DNA from: Cristatella mucedo
Taxonomy: Eukaryota; Bryozoa; Phylactolaemata; Cristatellidae
Direction: 5' to 3'
Length of the DNA: 64,000 bases
Assembly: GCA_009760855.2 (NCBI GenBank)
Contig: WPIO01000005.1
Location: 7,972,001-8,036,000, forward strand
The notes under the pieces are model-generated. The model was not told where the DNA came from. It did not search any database and was given only the letters and a program-made list of their open reading frames with translations. The position numbers were made by a program, and so were the translations under genes. This document shows positions 22,856 to 33,659 of the stretch, piece by piece. Position 1 is the first letter of the stretch. Each line of letters starts with the position of its first letter.

Positions 22856-23201
22856 ACACACATACACTCTCGTATATTAACGAAATAAATTCATAACGTG
22901 ATCATGCCTTAATTATCAACGAATGCATTATACGTCAAAACAAATCTTTCCTATCTGCTGGAGCTTAGTTTAGCCGTTATTCAGATTCTGTAGGGGGCTT
23001 TGTTGACGTCCGTGAACGAATCTGAAAGCAAATTATGAATTCTGATACCGCATCTCAATTGAAAGCGAAATTTCGGGAAACATCTTAAATAGAAGTAAGC
23101 ATCGTTGACATAATAGGGACCCTGGTTGCATATCATGCGCACGACGAACGGTGTTTTAAGAGAGTCAGTCTGCACTAAGTAGAAAGAAGAAATGTGCTCA
23201 C

Positions 23202-23272
23202 CACGATTTCTCTCCTGCGCGACGCAGCGTGTCATGAGACAGCTTCCGCGATCTTTGCCTACGCAGTAAGTT
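23202..23272 (-). CDS. Short EGF exon after the decayed exon
   Basis: The exon has 71 bp, phase 2 to 1. The acceptor GACTGGGAG|A is weak (no good pyrimidine tract); the donor CGTG|GTGAGC is good. It encodes TYC, which closes the preceding domain with exact C5-x8-C6 spacing. It then gives CVGKDRGSCLMTRC, resembling C1-C3 of another EGF. The expected C4-x-C5 is not in the next recognisable exon, so an exon is missing or was lost. Confidence 0.5.
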
Positions 23273-23502
23273 CTCCCAGTCTTCATCGCGAAGTACCAAC
23301 TTTACCGGCGATCTCGCCACCATTGACTCCCCACCACGGTCTGGACCGAGAAAAACTCGCGCCATCTTGGTGAGAGCTAACGGTGCGCCCCGGCAGTGCA
23401 GAGGTCAGAGGCCGCTGCCGACGCGGCATGGAGCCAGCCGGCCCGACTCTTCTTGGCTGCGTCTGAGCTGCAGCGCAGGCAGAGCGACGTCTCCCTAGTT
23501 AC

Positions 23503-24157
23503 CCCCAAGCCGACGGCGGGCAGTCGCAGCGAAAGCGGTCTCCGTCGGCGGCCGCGAAAACTCCGCCGTTCAGGCACCGCCTCGGGCAGCGCGTCGGCGT
23601 CGAATTCTCGCGCCGACTGCGGCTGTAGCCCGGATGGCGCTTGCAGCGAACGGCCTCCGCCACGCATTGCCCGCGGCCGAAGCGGACGTCGTCGCCCGCG
23701 AGCGTTCTCGCGTCTCATTGGGCGCCTGTCCACTCTCGGCGCCACGAGCAGAAGTGGTGCATCGCAGCAGCCGTCTCCAGGCAGCGACCGCTGACGCGAG
23801 GATTCAAATGGCACGGTCCGGTCAGCACCGTGCAGCACTCGACGGTCCAGCTTGCGTCGCACGCGCACGCAAACGGCCGCCGCCAAGATGCTCGAGCAAG
23901 AGTCGCGTACTCAGCACGGCTGCAACGGACGTGCACTCGTCGGGCGGGACCGTGCACGCACCGCTCAGCGTCGTTGTCGTCGTCGCCGTCGAACGGGGAG
24001 CAGACGTAGCCGCACAAACCTCGGGCGCAGGGCGCTGACAGGCGCCGAGGGTCGAGAGTCGAGCGAGCAGAGCGAACGTCGGCAATGCGACGAGCACTCG
24101 CACTCGCCAGGCTCTGACGAGCAGGCGCCATCTTGGCAACGATAGCCGCCGGTGCAG
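23503..24157 (-). pseudogene. Decayed multi-EGF exon
   Basis: From about 24.16 kb the minus strand reads an EGF-like stretch (CTGGYRCQDGAC, then CEC). After a frame change near 24.04-24.07 kb it continues in one other frame to a normal donor GG|GTAACT at 23503. Clear domain parts are CARGLCGYVC, HFCSW.REWTG and DGDRFRCDCPP. Expected Cys positions are altered: Arg (CGC) at 23796-23798, Trp (TGG) at 23742-23744, stop (TGA) at 23715-23717 and Arg (CGC) at 23637-23639. No acceptor in the phase required by exon A7 is visible, and a (CCG)n array lies directly upstream. The 3' end still matches the 23.27 kb exon. Decay is most likely; assembly error in a GC-rich stretch is the alternative. Confidence 0.6.
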
Positions 24158-24211
24158 GCCTGCACCTTCGCGCTTCGCTCGTTCGCCGGTGCGGCCGCCG
24201 CACACCCCATC

Positions 24212-24466
<255 letters not shown>

Positions 24467-24599
24467 ACGTCCGGCCGGCGTCCGCCAGGCGCTCACTCAC
24501 CGACGTCGCACCGCGCACAGCGCCTCGCTGCCAGAGCGGCGAGTAGGCAGCCGACCCTTTAAAGATCACTCATTTGGCAACTCGCGCGAGATTTGATTC

Positions 24600-25040
24600 T
24601 GTATCGCAACTACCGTTGGTAGTTAGACAAGAAGCAATGAGCGGTCTCATTCGCATTCCTCCGAACCGCTTGGAACGAACTTGGGGAGCACGCGAAGTGT
24701 CGCGTCGCTCACCGGTTCCACAATGAGACCGCTGTGAGAAATCTCGCATTTCCGGACTCACTAATAGTCACGCTGGCTGCGCTTCGGATGCAAAAAAGCG
24801 ACATGTAACCAAATGTTCAGCAAAGCCTTTCGTCTTTGCAGTCAGAAAACGGGCTCGGAGTACGCGATAGACCAAAATTTGAATTTAAGCTTTACGCGGA
24901 GCCTTAATATGTGTCTCTATTAAAAAGGTTTAGCAGGAAGAAAATTTTTCTCTCTAGGCGTTCGCGACCAAAATAAGTTTAAAAATTTTTATAATCATTC
25001 GATTTTTGCCTATGATGCCTTTCAACAGGCAAAGGTGTTA
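24600..25040. other. Intronic stretch, nothing recognised
   Basis: AT-rich after the CCG array; no features. Confidence 0.35.
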
Positions 25041-25044
25041 AAAA

Positions 25045-25170
25045 TAGATGTAATAATATTAATACGTTTGTATAACACCCTCGGAGAACTTTACTCTTTC
25101 TAGGCACTTTACATATGCTGCAAAGGAAGCACCGTCGAATGGTTAGCGGTAGCATCCGATGTTAGGACTA
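25045..25170 (-). mobile_element. L2 LINE 3' end fragment
   Basis: TAATAATATTAATACG, then CCCTCGGAGAACTTTACTC, AGGCACTTTACATATGCTGC and GAATGGTTAGCGGTAGCAT: the minus-strand tail and terminal UTR. Confidence 0.8.
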
Positions 25171-25738
25171 TTTCACATGAAATTAAAGCGTGAATAGGCC
25201 AACCATGTCTAACCCGGAATTAAACTGGATGCAAAATATCTACAAATAGCCAATCTATCGATCGCAACATCATATTTCAATTGATTCTCATTTAATTAAA
25301 CCTTCCTTACATCGAGGTACGTGCTTGAAAATTTTTGACATACACGCTCGTGACTTTCGAGCAGCTACCCTTATTTTGCGCCTTACAATTCTATAACGCG
25401 TTCCATACTAAATGAACTATTATGAAATTTCAAATGTGTGTCCAAATCTACGTGGATGTCAATAAGATATTTTTTATTTTATCTGGATAACCATTGCTAT
25501 ACTTTCCAAGCGTCTTGATCTAAATATTCTGAAATACGGCTTCATTATAGCTTGTATAACTACGGTTTATTATTTCTTGCTCAAATAATTGATTGGCCAT
25601 GTTTTCCGCATCTTTTAAATGATTTCTCAGATTCATACTACACATGGTATGCAATTTATTAATTTTTCCAAATTGACTATATTTGAAAATTTAGCCGCAG
25701 ACTAAAATGGATGATGATATGATAATGATAATGATATG

Positions 25739-25820
25739 ATAATGATAATAATAATAATACGTTTGATAAAGTACCCTCAGAGAATGTAATCTCTTTCTAA
25801 GCGCTTTACATTACTACCTT
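25739..25820 (-). mobile_element. L2 LINE tail fragment
   Basis: (ATA)n, then TTGATAAAGTACCCTCAGAG, TCTCTTTCTAAGCGCTTTAC: the minus-strand hairpin tail only. The rest of 25.8-27.0 kb shows no gene. Confidence 0.8.
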
Positions 25821-27007
25821 GACTTTTTGAAGGACATCAGAAGGTCGACATTGCTGCCGACTTAACATAATAAATATTTAATGGTGGCAGGATGGCACGG
25901 TGATCGTTTTGAGGATCTCATATGATTGAATTTTAGATCTGTGGATGAATCCCGTGTTTTGGAGAGATAACTACCCAAGCTTGCCTATTTTCTCTCTGTC
26001 TGCCAACCTTCTTAACGATTTTGGATGCATCTCTAACACTTTTGTAATTTGTAGGGCACCTTAAGCAAAAATCCATTACTTGACCGATTGCTTACCATTA
26101 TTTGATCCTACCCCTCAAGTACGAGTGTCCCTGCGACTGCAAAGCCACTAACACTGCTCATTGCATGCAGATTAGGCCAAACCGACAGCCCCAGCTACCA
26201 TAGGGCTGTATAAAAGCAAAAAGTAAAATGCCAGCGCTCGGCAAGGGAATGCGCTTATCTGAGGAGTCGGTATATCTGTAAGGCCTCGGAATGCGAACGC
26301 CTGACTGCTTACGCTGGCACCTAAAATCCTATCCTATCCGTTCACTGATTCAAACATGTGGGGCTCAACGTACGAAAAAAGCTAACAATCTTTGGCAACT
26401 TTATAAAGCATAGCCTTCTTTAGGATTTCGGCAAGGTAAAAATAGCTCTTGCATATCAAATACACAGTACGGGCTTCGAATTTATACTTTCACCACTTGT
26501 TACAATCAGGACATGAGCAACAGCTACGAGCTAGATGAGCGTTCTATTTTCAAAGCGAATGCATTTACCTAACCATTAAATTGTAAATCTATAAAAACTA
26601 TAAAATTCGATTGCAATAATCATTAACAAGACTGCGCAGTTTCAAAGTTGTCTCAAAATATGTAAGTATCTCTCACTACGTACACCAGGTATATGGGAAA
26701 TTTCCGCAGAAAGTAAATTACTTTCATTTGTGCTTAAACCGCATCGATTTGATTTTCGCTAGATCTTTACTTCAATATGCGCGTCCAAAAAGATTGTAGC
26801 ACGGCGCAAATTTTGCCAGTCACTTACCGTTCTCTAGTGATTACGTCAGTCGTCATACAACACCAGTTACAACGTCTTTATTTATGGTTTTTAAGTTCAA
26901 ATTTAGGTTAATTCAACTCTACACGCAAGTCCTAACGATAGAGAAGAGTTGCTGCACCTGCTTTTGTTACCTGCATATGTACGTTAACGGTTTTTCAGCC
27001 GACGTCG

Positions 27008-27107
27008 ATGCGAACAATAATAATAAGAATATTATTAATGCACTTGATAAAGCGCCCTCAGAGAACTCAATCTCTTTCTAGGTGCTTTACATTTGCTGCA
27101 ATTGAAA
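27008..27107 (-). mobile_element. L2 LINE tail fragment
   Basis: (AATAAT), then ACTTGATAAAGCGCCCTCAG and TCTCTTTCTAGGTGCTTTAC. Truncated after GCTGCAATTG. Confidence 0.85.
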
Positions 27108-27399
27108 CGAATGTATTTATTGCACAGAGCTTACTTCGTGGCCTCTTTAAATTCTTACGCGTCGGTTTTTCGGTGTACAGCCGACGTCCTCCTCGTCTTT
27201 TTGTATGGGTCTTTATTCCTAGCCTCTTGCACAGGAGTCTTGGAACTTCCGCGGCGAAATTACCACTGAGTAGCTCTTGCGTGCGCACATCGCCTGACTA
27301 GCTATGGCTGCAATAATTTCCCTTCGGTAATACCTATACGGTCTATCGGTCTTTAATCGTGCACCCAGTTTTGTGACGTGCATGCGCGCACCTGTTCGC

Positions 27400-27840
27400 A
27401 AGTGGGCACGCATGACTGCGTTGCTGCGGCAGCCACGAGCTCCATCGCATGGACGGACGAGCCAGGCTCTTGCTTTGAGCCGGAGCTTTGAGCCTGACGA
27501 ATAAGCGCTCTTCGTTCGATCTACTTTGAGCGGCTCAGATGGCAGTCGGGTCTAACGACCGGCGCCAAAATCCAACGGACGTTTCGAATCGCGACTACAC
27601 TCCGGCTGGCGAATCTGCTGCCGCGGTCGAGGCCAAGCGGGGAGCGGCAATTGAAGTGCTGTGGCAACTGGAGGACGTCACTACCAAGGCGCTTACTACC
27701 AAGAGCCAGAGCCAACTACCGTCACTCACTTTTAGCCGCCTACTTGGCTGCTTCCGCTTCATTCTAGCGGGTTACAAAAACGGTAGCGGCCTCCTGTGTT
27801 CCCTCACAGTCCCGCACTCAAAAAGGCAGAAGCGTTGCTT
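27400..27840. other. GC-rich unassigned stretch with an open frame
   Basis: The plus-strand ORF from 27539 is open for about 95 codons before the CT array and has no recognised family. Composition differs from the AT-rich surroundings; it may be old transposon sequence. Confidence 0.3.
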
Positions 27841-27888
27841 GGACTCTCTCTCTCTCTTCTCTCTCACCCTCACTCTCTCTCTCGCGCG

Positions 27889-27966
<78 letters not shown>

Positions 27967-28225
27967 ACTCTCACTCTCACTCTCGCTGTCTCTCTCTCCT
28001 CTCTCTCTCTCTCTCCTCTCTCATTCTCACTCTCTCTTCCCTCTCACTCTCACTCTCACTCTCTCTCTCTTTTTCTTCTCTTTTTTCTCACTCTCGCTCT
28101 CACTCTCTCTCTCTTTTCTTTTTTTCTCTCTCTCACTCTCATTCTCACCCTCACCCTCTCTCTCTTCTCTTTTTGTCTCTCTCTCACTCTCACTCTCTCT
28201 CTCTCTTACTCTAATTCTCGCTCTC
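27841..28225. repeat. Imperfect (CT)n tract
   Basis: About 380 bp of CT with CTCACT and CTTTTT interruptions; gives Ser-Leu ORFs. Confidence 0.97.
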
Positions 28226-28229
28226 TCGA

Positions 28230-29265
28230 TTGATCACGACGGCTAGCTCTACGGGAAGGCTCTCTGGATAAGGAGGAACCACCGTTAGCAGCTCACTTCG
28301 GCATAGACCGGAAGTTTTGGATGCGCAGCCGCCGCATCCGCCAGCCTGGGCGGTCGCGCATTCTTCTACTGCTGCTCTCCTCGATTAGATACCATATGGA
28401 AAGTGCAGTTCTTTATGCGATCATACTAGACAGACCAATAAGTCAAAAGTGGTGACAGTGGAAAGTAAAATCAGTGGCAACCAGCTCTCAGGAGAGGTCT
28501 GACGGGAATGTATTAGCCAAGACGCTGAGCAAAGTGAATAGTCAAGATGCGACATGAGATGAATACGCAAAGCGTTGCAGGAATAAGAAAGAGTTGGCGC
28601 TTCGGGTGAGTAACAAGCCACGTAATACGTGTAGTATATTTGTTCTGCTGTCGAGGACCCTGCTATGGTCAGTATTTTCATAAAAGCGCAATGACAGAAT
28701 TACGAGTTTGAAGATTTATATGTATCTAAAAACATGTGTAATACATTGAAAGAGCGCTAAGATTTAAGAGAGTTTTTTTAATTGGAATTCAAGTTTGAGG
28801 TCGTGTGTTTTCAGTTGGCAGAGTGGCCATAGCTGGTGCTGTCCGCCGCTACGATGTTATGGACTTGGTGTTCATTCTGCACACAGGAAGAACCACACCT
28901 CTATGTTCTGTAGTAGCTGGCCACCCATGATTGACAAAAATCTCTAGCTTCAGGGACCATGCAGCCTTTTTGTCTTTGAATCTTCTCCCGTCGGTGGTGA
29001 GAGACTCGTGACCTGCAAGTTTCTTTCTTACAAGGAATAAATGGGGAACTGCAGCCATCTCACCAGAATCAAGAGAGAGAGAGAGAGAGAGAGCGCGAAA
29101 GAGAGGCCGCCGCTGCTCGTCTGGTCATCAGCTGCAGGCTGCGGCTTCCAAACGCTTCGGCCCGATGATAACTCACGACCGAGCAGCGGTAGACCGGACA
29201 CTGGCCTGCCTTCTGCTGACTACCGTCCAACTCAGGACATGCTATCTAAAGTAAGACTACCTGGT
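28230..29265. other. Intronic stretch, nothing firmly recognised
   Basis: It holds a 69-aa minus-strand ORF (28849-29058) of unknown nature and a short GA run at 29070-29092. Confidence 0.35.
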
Positions 29266-29267
29266 GA

Positions 29268-29690
29268 GCCGTGATAATGCACTAGGTAAGGAGGTTGCTT
29301 TTCACGACTTCGGTCCCGATGTCGTGGGTTCGAATCCTGCGGTGGGCGATCCTTTATCGCCACTGCAAGCGGTGGTGATATGTAATGTATCTCCGTCTGT
29401 AACTCCACAAAGTTATAAAGACCAAGTGGGTGTTACGCAGGAGAGTTTTGTATAGCGCACTCACAGCCTACGCGGCTTTCGGTACGCATTCGGTAGCCAA
29501 CAGACTTCGTCTCACGCAACAAAGAGAAAGTTGGAAGCATAGCAGAGTTAGGAGAGCAGTTGAGGTAGTGAGTAGCATAGAAGTAGCAGCTCAGGACCGC
29601 TGAAAAGGATGTGCCATAGTCGGCAGTAGGAGAGTAAAGGCTCTTCTGTCGCTATACAATAGAGGCTGTTAAATCAGCTAGTATTTAATT
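29268..29690 (+). mobile_element. tRNA-derived SINE split by a nested repeat
   Basis: The head has an A-box-like ACTAGGTAAGGAGG and a perfect B box GGTTCGAATCC (29327-29337), then the body TATCGCCACTGCAAGCGGTG. Its continuation GGCTCTTCTGTCGCTATACA and AAATCAGCTAGTA resumes at 29638. The interruption is listed separately. Confidence 0.8.
29376..29637 (+). repeat. Nested copy of unclassified ~260-bp repeat family
   Basis: It begins GTAATGTATCTCCGTCTG and ends GCCATAGTCGGCAGTAGGAG. It interrupts the SINE body after GTGATA. The near-complete inverted match at 38.09-38.39 kb defines the unit. No coding capacity and no obvious terminal inverted repeats. Confidence 0.8.
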
Positions 29691-29815
29691 TTTGACTTAC
29701 ATAACTAAAGGGCAAGATTGCATACCCTAGGGCATGCCTTTGAAAACTGCAGTAGCGTCACTCAATTAAATTCCAGGCTGAATGTTAAGCTTACATTAAG
29801 CTAAGGCAGACTATT

Positions 29816-30015
29816 GGGACTTAGCCCAGCGGTAAGAGTTGGCACTTACAGCTGACTATTTAGCTGATTCGGCAGCTTCCTTTGTGTAGCGGCAGAAGAG
29901 CCTTAGCAGGTATCACTCCCGTTTCCAGTGTGCAATAAATCTTAGTCTGCTGCACGACTCGAACCCATGACCGCGGGTCGTGAAGCCGAGCTTATAACCC
30001 CTTGGCCGATACCTA
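29816..30015 (-). mobile_element. tRNA-derived SINE inserted in another tRNA-like head
   Basis: 29816-29847 carries a plus-strand A-box-like GCCCAGCGGTAAGAG. From 29848 a minus-strand SINE follows: revcomp tail AGCGGCAGAAGAGCC, B box as CGACTCGAACCC near 29955, head CTTGGCCGA near 30000. Confidence 0.7.
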
Positions 30016-30089
30016 GACACGGGTTCAGTTCTTACGGCGGGCAACTTTGCTATGCTCGCTCCAAGTGTATTCGAAAACGTTCGCCAAGC

Positions 30090-30235
30090 TGGTTTGGCTC
30101 AGCGGTTATGGTGCTCGCCCCGACCAAGGTCTGGCTGCGGTCGTGGGCTTGAGCCCCGTGGCATATGTTAAGCGTCTGAACATTGATTAAATTATCTTTT
30201 GGCGCTATACAAACTAATTATATTTTTAACATATT
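30090..30235 (+). mobile_element. tRNA-derived SINE with LINE-like tail
   Basis: Good A box TTGGCTCAGCGGTTATGG, B-box-like GGGCTTGAGCCCC, then GCATATGTTAAGCGTCTGAA and GGCGCTATACAAACTAATTA, which mirrors the L2-type tail. Confidence 0.75.
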
Positions 30236-30446
30236 TTATAAACGTTGTTCTGCCTCTACGGAAACGAGGCTGTTCAAATCAGCTGCCTTCGCTTTTTCGA
30301 AGCTGCTCCGTGATGGCGCCGAGACTTCCGATAGGTCAGTTGAGCAAACCCGGTCAAGAGACGGCACACTGACTAACCGCAGCAGCACACCTCATGACCA
30401 CGCTAGGTAGGTGGCCGCCCCACACCCAGTACTTGCCGGTGCACGC

Positions 30447-30468
30447 TCCCCCCCCCCCCCCCCCCCCC
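30447..30468. repeat. Poly(C) tract
   Basis: About 22 C residues. The surrounding 30.24-30.78 kb is intronic with no other feature. Confidence 0.95.
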
Positions 30469-30778
30469 GCCCTCCCCTACCCTCTCGGAAAGGGGCTCCA
30501 CCTCATTGAGTTCACCCCAATCCGCTTTTACAGCCGGATCCAGCAGCACTACATCAGTCTCTTTCAGTGCTTTTGTACTATTGGTGGCAAATTGCCGGAC
30601 GAAATTTCGCGTTTCCTCAGTCCCTCTGCAGACTCTCTCGCGTCCCAAGTACTTCGATAGTTGTCGCCGGGCGTAGCCAACATAATTACTCAATGACTGG
30701 CACACAACACAATGGCAGTCAACGTCGCCCGACACGTGACGCTGAAGTGGGAATGGGCTAGCGAAAACTCGCGCTCAC

Positions 30779-31032
30779 CTCGATACCCGGTTGCAGAGCA
30801 GTCGCAGCTGTACGAGCCTGGCAGGTTGTGACAGCGGCCACCGTTCAAGCACAGCTGGTTGCCTGGGGAACGCTGCTCCACCGCGCACTCGTCACGGTCC
30901 TGGCCGCACTGCGGTCCGCGCCAGCCGGGAGTGCACTCGCACAGCACGACTCCGCTCTGGTCGCGACAGGTTCCGTTGTTGAGACAAGGCCGCCTGGAGC
31001 ACAGGTTACCGCTGTATCGTCCACATCGATCG
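30779..31032 (-). CDS. EGF-repeat exon A7
   Basis: The exon has 254 bp, entering in phase 2 (acceptor GCGTTGCAG|C) and leaving in phase 1 (CGAG|GTGAGC). It encodes DRC, closing the previous EGF, then a full EGF (CSRRPCLNNGTC to CTPGWRGPQC). A calcium-binding EGF follows, beginning DRDEC with CHNLPGSYSC and open at CSATGYRG. It pairs with exon B7 (251 bp, same phases), which even shares the unusual CxCSATxY ending. The next exon should supply the last Cys; no clean phase-1 exon was found. Confidence 0.9.
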
Positions 31033-31224
31033 CTGCAACGCGGCAGAAACGGAGCTCGCTTTCAGGAAGGATGCGTCCTCAAACAAAAGTCCGCCACTGT
31101 GGAACTTTATCTGGAGACGCCGGCCTATTTTAGCGTTTGCGAGCGAAATCGGAAGCAAGCAGTCACTCGCTCTTAATAACTAGAAAGCAAGCACGCCAGG
31201 AGCAGCAGATGTAGTAGCACTCGC

Positions 31225-31342
31225 CCAGTAAAGTCCTTGGGACAATTGCAGGACATCACTGCTGAGCCGGACGACGAAGCTCGGACAACGCACGTGCCTC
31301 CATTTTGGCAAGGAACCTGACTGTGCATCGCGCACAGATTCT
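31225..31342 (-). CDS. EGF-repeat exon A6 (GC donor)
   Basis: The exon has 118 bp. It enters in phase 1 after AATTTGCAG. It encodes ENLC, then CQNGGTC and CNCPKDFTG, i.e. one EGF lacking its last Cys. The only donor that keeps both frame and the C5-x8-C6 spacing with exon A7 is GG|GCGAGT (phase 2), a non-canonical GC splice site. The nearby GTGCTA would be phase 0 and would break the domain. It pairs with exon B6 (109 bp, same phases, GT donor). Confidence 0.8.
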
Positions 31343-31444
31343 CTGCAAATTTAGCCGCCATCGATACAGATCAAAGCTGCTTTCGCGACAAACCATCGCC
31401 CTTCCCCCAGCCGCCAAAAAATGCAGCTATCGCGTAAAACGTAC

Positions 31445-31576
31445 CCAGCTCACAGCGAAGACCTGTGAACAGAGGAGAGCATATGCAGTATCCCTGCCCC
31501 AGATTGTTTATGAAACAAGTTCCTTCGTTGTGACAAGTAATATTCTGGCATCCGATGTTGTAGTTGCATTGAGATC
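31445..31576 (-). CDS. EGF-repeat exon A5
   Basis: The exon has 132 bp, phase 1 to 1. The acceptor is TCTTTTCAG|GA and the donor CTGG|GTACGT. It encodes GSQC followed by a complete EGF (CNYNIGCQNITCHNEGTC at the start, CICSPLFTGLRC at the end) and two spacer residues. Here the intron falls after the sixth Cys rather than within the domain. Exon B5 has identical length, phases and boundary position. Confidence 0.9.
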
Positions 31577-31801
31577 CTGAAAAGATGCTGTTAGTCACGC
31601 AGTGCAGTGCACTATTTGGAAGAGAACTGGTCAGCGACAGGGGCGGATTACTAAGGCAACTAGTATCGACTACAATGAACTACCGTGCAGAGATATAGTA
31701 TTTCTTGGTTGTGAGTAGTGCATTTTTATTGGCTGCTGAGTCACGAGCAAATTGAGTCTCTAAATGCCTTGTCTCCGGGTGACCTAGTACACCATAAGAA
31801 A

Positions 31802-32395
31802 TAATAATAATAATAATACAATTGATAAATTACCCTCAGAGAACCCAATCTCTTTCTAGGCGCTTTATAATTGCTGCAAAGGAAGCACGAATCAAATGGT
31901 TAGTGGTAGCATGCTCAATAAATAACAAGATTAACATGGTTAGGGGTGACATGCACAAGTTCAGCGTGCAAATGTGGTTGTGGCAACATGCACAGTGTCA
32001 GCATGCATGAGCACATAAAGGAAAAATCACGGGAAATCACTTAATGCTGTCATAAGTAGGTGCGTTTTTAGTTTTTTTTTTAATGTGGTCAAGTCAGGAG
32101 ATGTTGTGATGCAAGTCAGGAATGAGTTCCAGGCCTTGGGAGCAAACGAACTAAAGGCATGGTCTCCAAAAGATTTGAGGGTTGCACGAGGTATAGGTGA
32201 ACAGTTAGATTCCAAAAATAAATCGGGTGTTACGATGCTTAGCCTGGTGGGGGATTAGATCTGATAGGTAGGCTGGAGCCAAAGAATGAAGGGACCTGAA
32301 AGTGAGTGACAAAACCTTAAAGTCGATACGTTGCTTGACTGGGAGCCCGTGCAGGTCGGCGAGAAGTGGTGTGATGTGGCAGCTGCGGTGCTCAC
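31802..32395 (-). mobile_element. L2 LINE 3' end
   Basis: (TAA)n at 31802-31817, then the tail hairpin, 3' UTR (ACATGCACAGTGTCAGCATG) and the end of ORF2 up to GATACGTTGCTTGACTGGG and CGGCGAGAAGTGGTG. Close to the 14.6, 46.6 and 50.4 kb copies. Confidence 0.9.
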
Positions 32396-32513
32396 GAAAT
32401 GTAATATAAAGGTATCTACTCTTTTTGAAACAATTCTATTTATGAGCCCTGTTTATTCACCTCATATGGAGATCCACTGAAAACTACTGCACCGGGATCG
32501 TGAATGTACCGCT

Positions 32514-32683
32514 ATAAGTCACCCCTAACCATATGATTCATTTCGTTTGTTTTTTCAAGCATGATTTTACTTATCATTCAATTGCATTTCACTTTACAGC
32601 AAATGTAAAGCGCCTAGAGAGAGATTAAGTTCTCTGAGGGCACTTTATCAAGTGAATTATTATTATTATTATTATTATTAAGT
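32514..32683 (+). mobile_element. L2 LINE 3' end, opposite orientation
   Basis: GTCACCCCTAACCATATGAT, AATGTAAAGCGCCTAGAGAG, then (ATT)n at about 32658-32680. With the preceding copy it forms an inverted pair with both tails facing outward. Confidence 0.9.
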
Positions 32684-33009
32684 CAGTGAGTGTCGTTAAC
32701 CCATCTAGCCGTCGCCTGTACGTGTCTTCGATATTGTAGTTCTGTCAGAATTCGAAAAAATTTAATCTATTTAAATTACCATTAGCAACTTTTGAATAAC
32801 TACGTCATCACTTTCCAAAGACTATGTGAGATGTAGCTACATAGACGAATGTATTCGCGAAAGGGAATTTTATATTGCAGATATGTTCGCAGCTGCAATA
32901 GAATTTTACTATTAGATCACCCAACCGATAGCTCTCCTCCCTTAGTTCTATTCGATTTCGCAAGCAGATTTTCTCTGGCAGTTTTTGGATGAAGCAGATT
33001 TTCATCTCT

Positions 33010-33185
33010 GATAAGGCTGCACACTAGGTAAGGTGGTTGCTCTTCCCGACCTCAGTCCCGAGGTCGTGGGTCAAAGCCCGCGGTGGGTGATCCTTTATTG
33101 CCCCGCTGCAAGCGGCGGTGATAGTCCTTAAGGCTCTTCTGCCGCTACTCAAAATGAGGCTGCTAGATCAGCTATTTTTTAGGTC
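33010..33185 (+). mobile_element. tRNA-derived SINE
   Basis: CACTAGGTAAGGTGGTTGC, degenerate B box GGTCAAAGCCC, CCGCTGCAAGCGGCGGTGAT, GGCTCTTCTGCCGCTACTC, CTAGATCAGCTATTTTTT: full length, same subfamily as 29.3 kb. Confidence 0.8.
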
Positions 33186-33532
33186 GTGTTATCATTACTT
33201 TTTCCAAGGCCACTGCTAATTGCCACATTATTAATGCTACTTGCCATTGCTTTAAAGACATTCCATCTGTTCTTTGCTTGACAGAGAATGCTCTAAGCCC
33301 CCTACATCATTATAGTTGCGATTACCCATAGGTGCTAATTAGCTGCCTATTTGTATAGACTCAGTTATTGCTGGCTTCGGAAATAAGTCTATTATTACGA
33401 GCAAAAAAGACTGAGCCATGTTTAATTGGGCTGCAGACCGTAATATTGCGCATCCTTCACTTTTTGTTAAGCTCTCGTCTGCAGTAATGAGAGCGGCGGA
33501 GCTAAGCTCTCGGGCTTTGACTCGCGTCTTAC

Positions 33533-33655
33533 CGCCCCATCCGGGCTTACACTGGCAGAGGTACTGCTCTCCGGGCAGGTTAGTGCATTCTCCGTTGCTT
33601 CCGCAAGGACTGCTCTCGCAGTCATCAGAGAGGTCAACTTCGCAGTGAATTCCAC
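33533..33655 (-). CDS. EGF-repeat exon A4
   Basis: The exon has 123 bp, phase 1 to 1. The acceptor is TGCCTATAG|GT and the donor GGCG|GTAAGA. It encodes GIHC, then the EGF DLSDDCESSPCGSNGEC with CQCKPGWGG at the end. It pairs with exon B4 (120 bp, 1 to 1, DCASSPCGTYGDC). The central (C)xSSPCGxxGxC sequence is nearly the same in both. Confidence 0.88.
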
Positions 33656-33659
33656 CTAT

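Noticed and set aside
23503-24157. C-to-U RNA editing restoring CGC codons to Cys
   Set aside because: It would fit the CGC positions but not the TGG, the TGA or the frame breaks, and such editing is not established for animal nuclear genes at this scale. Decay is simpler.
27539-27840. Possible gag-like or novel ORF
   Set aside because: Open for about 95 codons before running into a CT array. No zinc knuckle or other motif and no second ORF behind it.
29268-29375. tRNA gene (good B box)
   Set aside because: Head plus conserved non-tRNA body recurs at 33.0, 50.1, 57.6 and 63.1 kb and ends in a LINE-like tail, so it is a SINE. No closed acceptor stem is seen. The same holds for 38.9 kb.
31802-32683. 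One composite transposon with inverted repeats
   Set aside because: Both halves are L2 3' ends with their own tails facing outward; two independent LINE insertions explain this.
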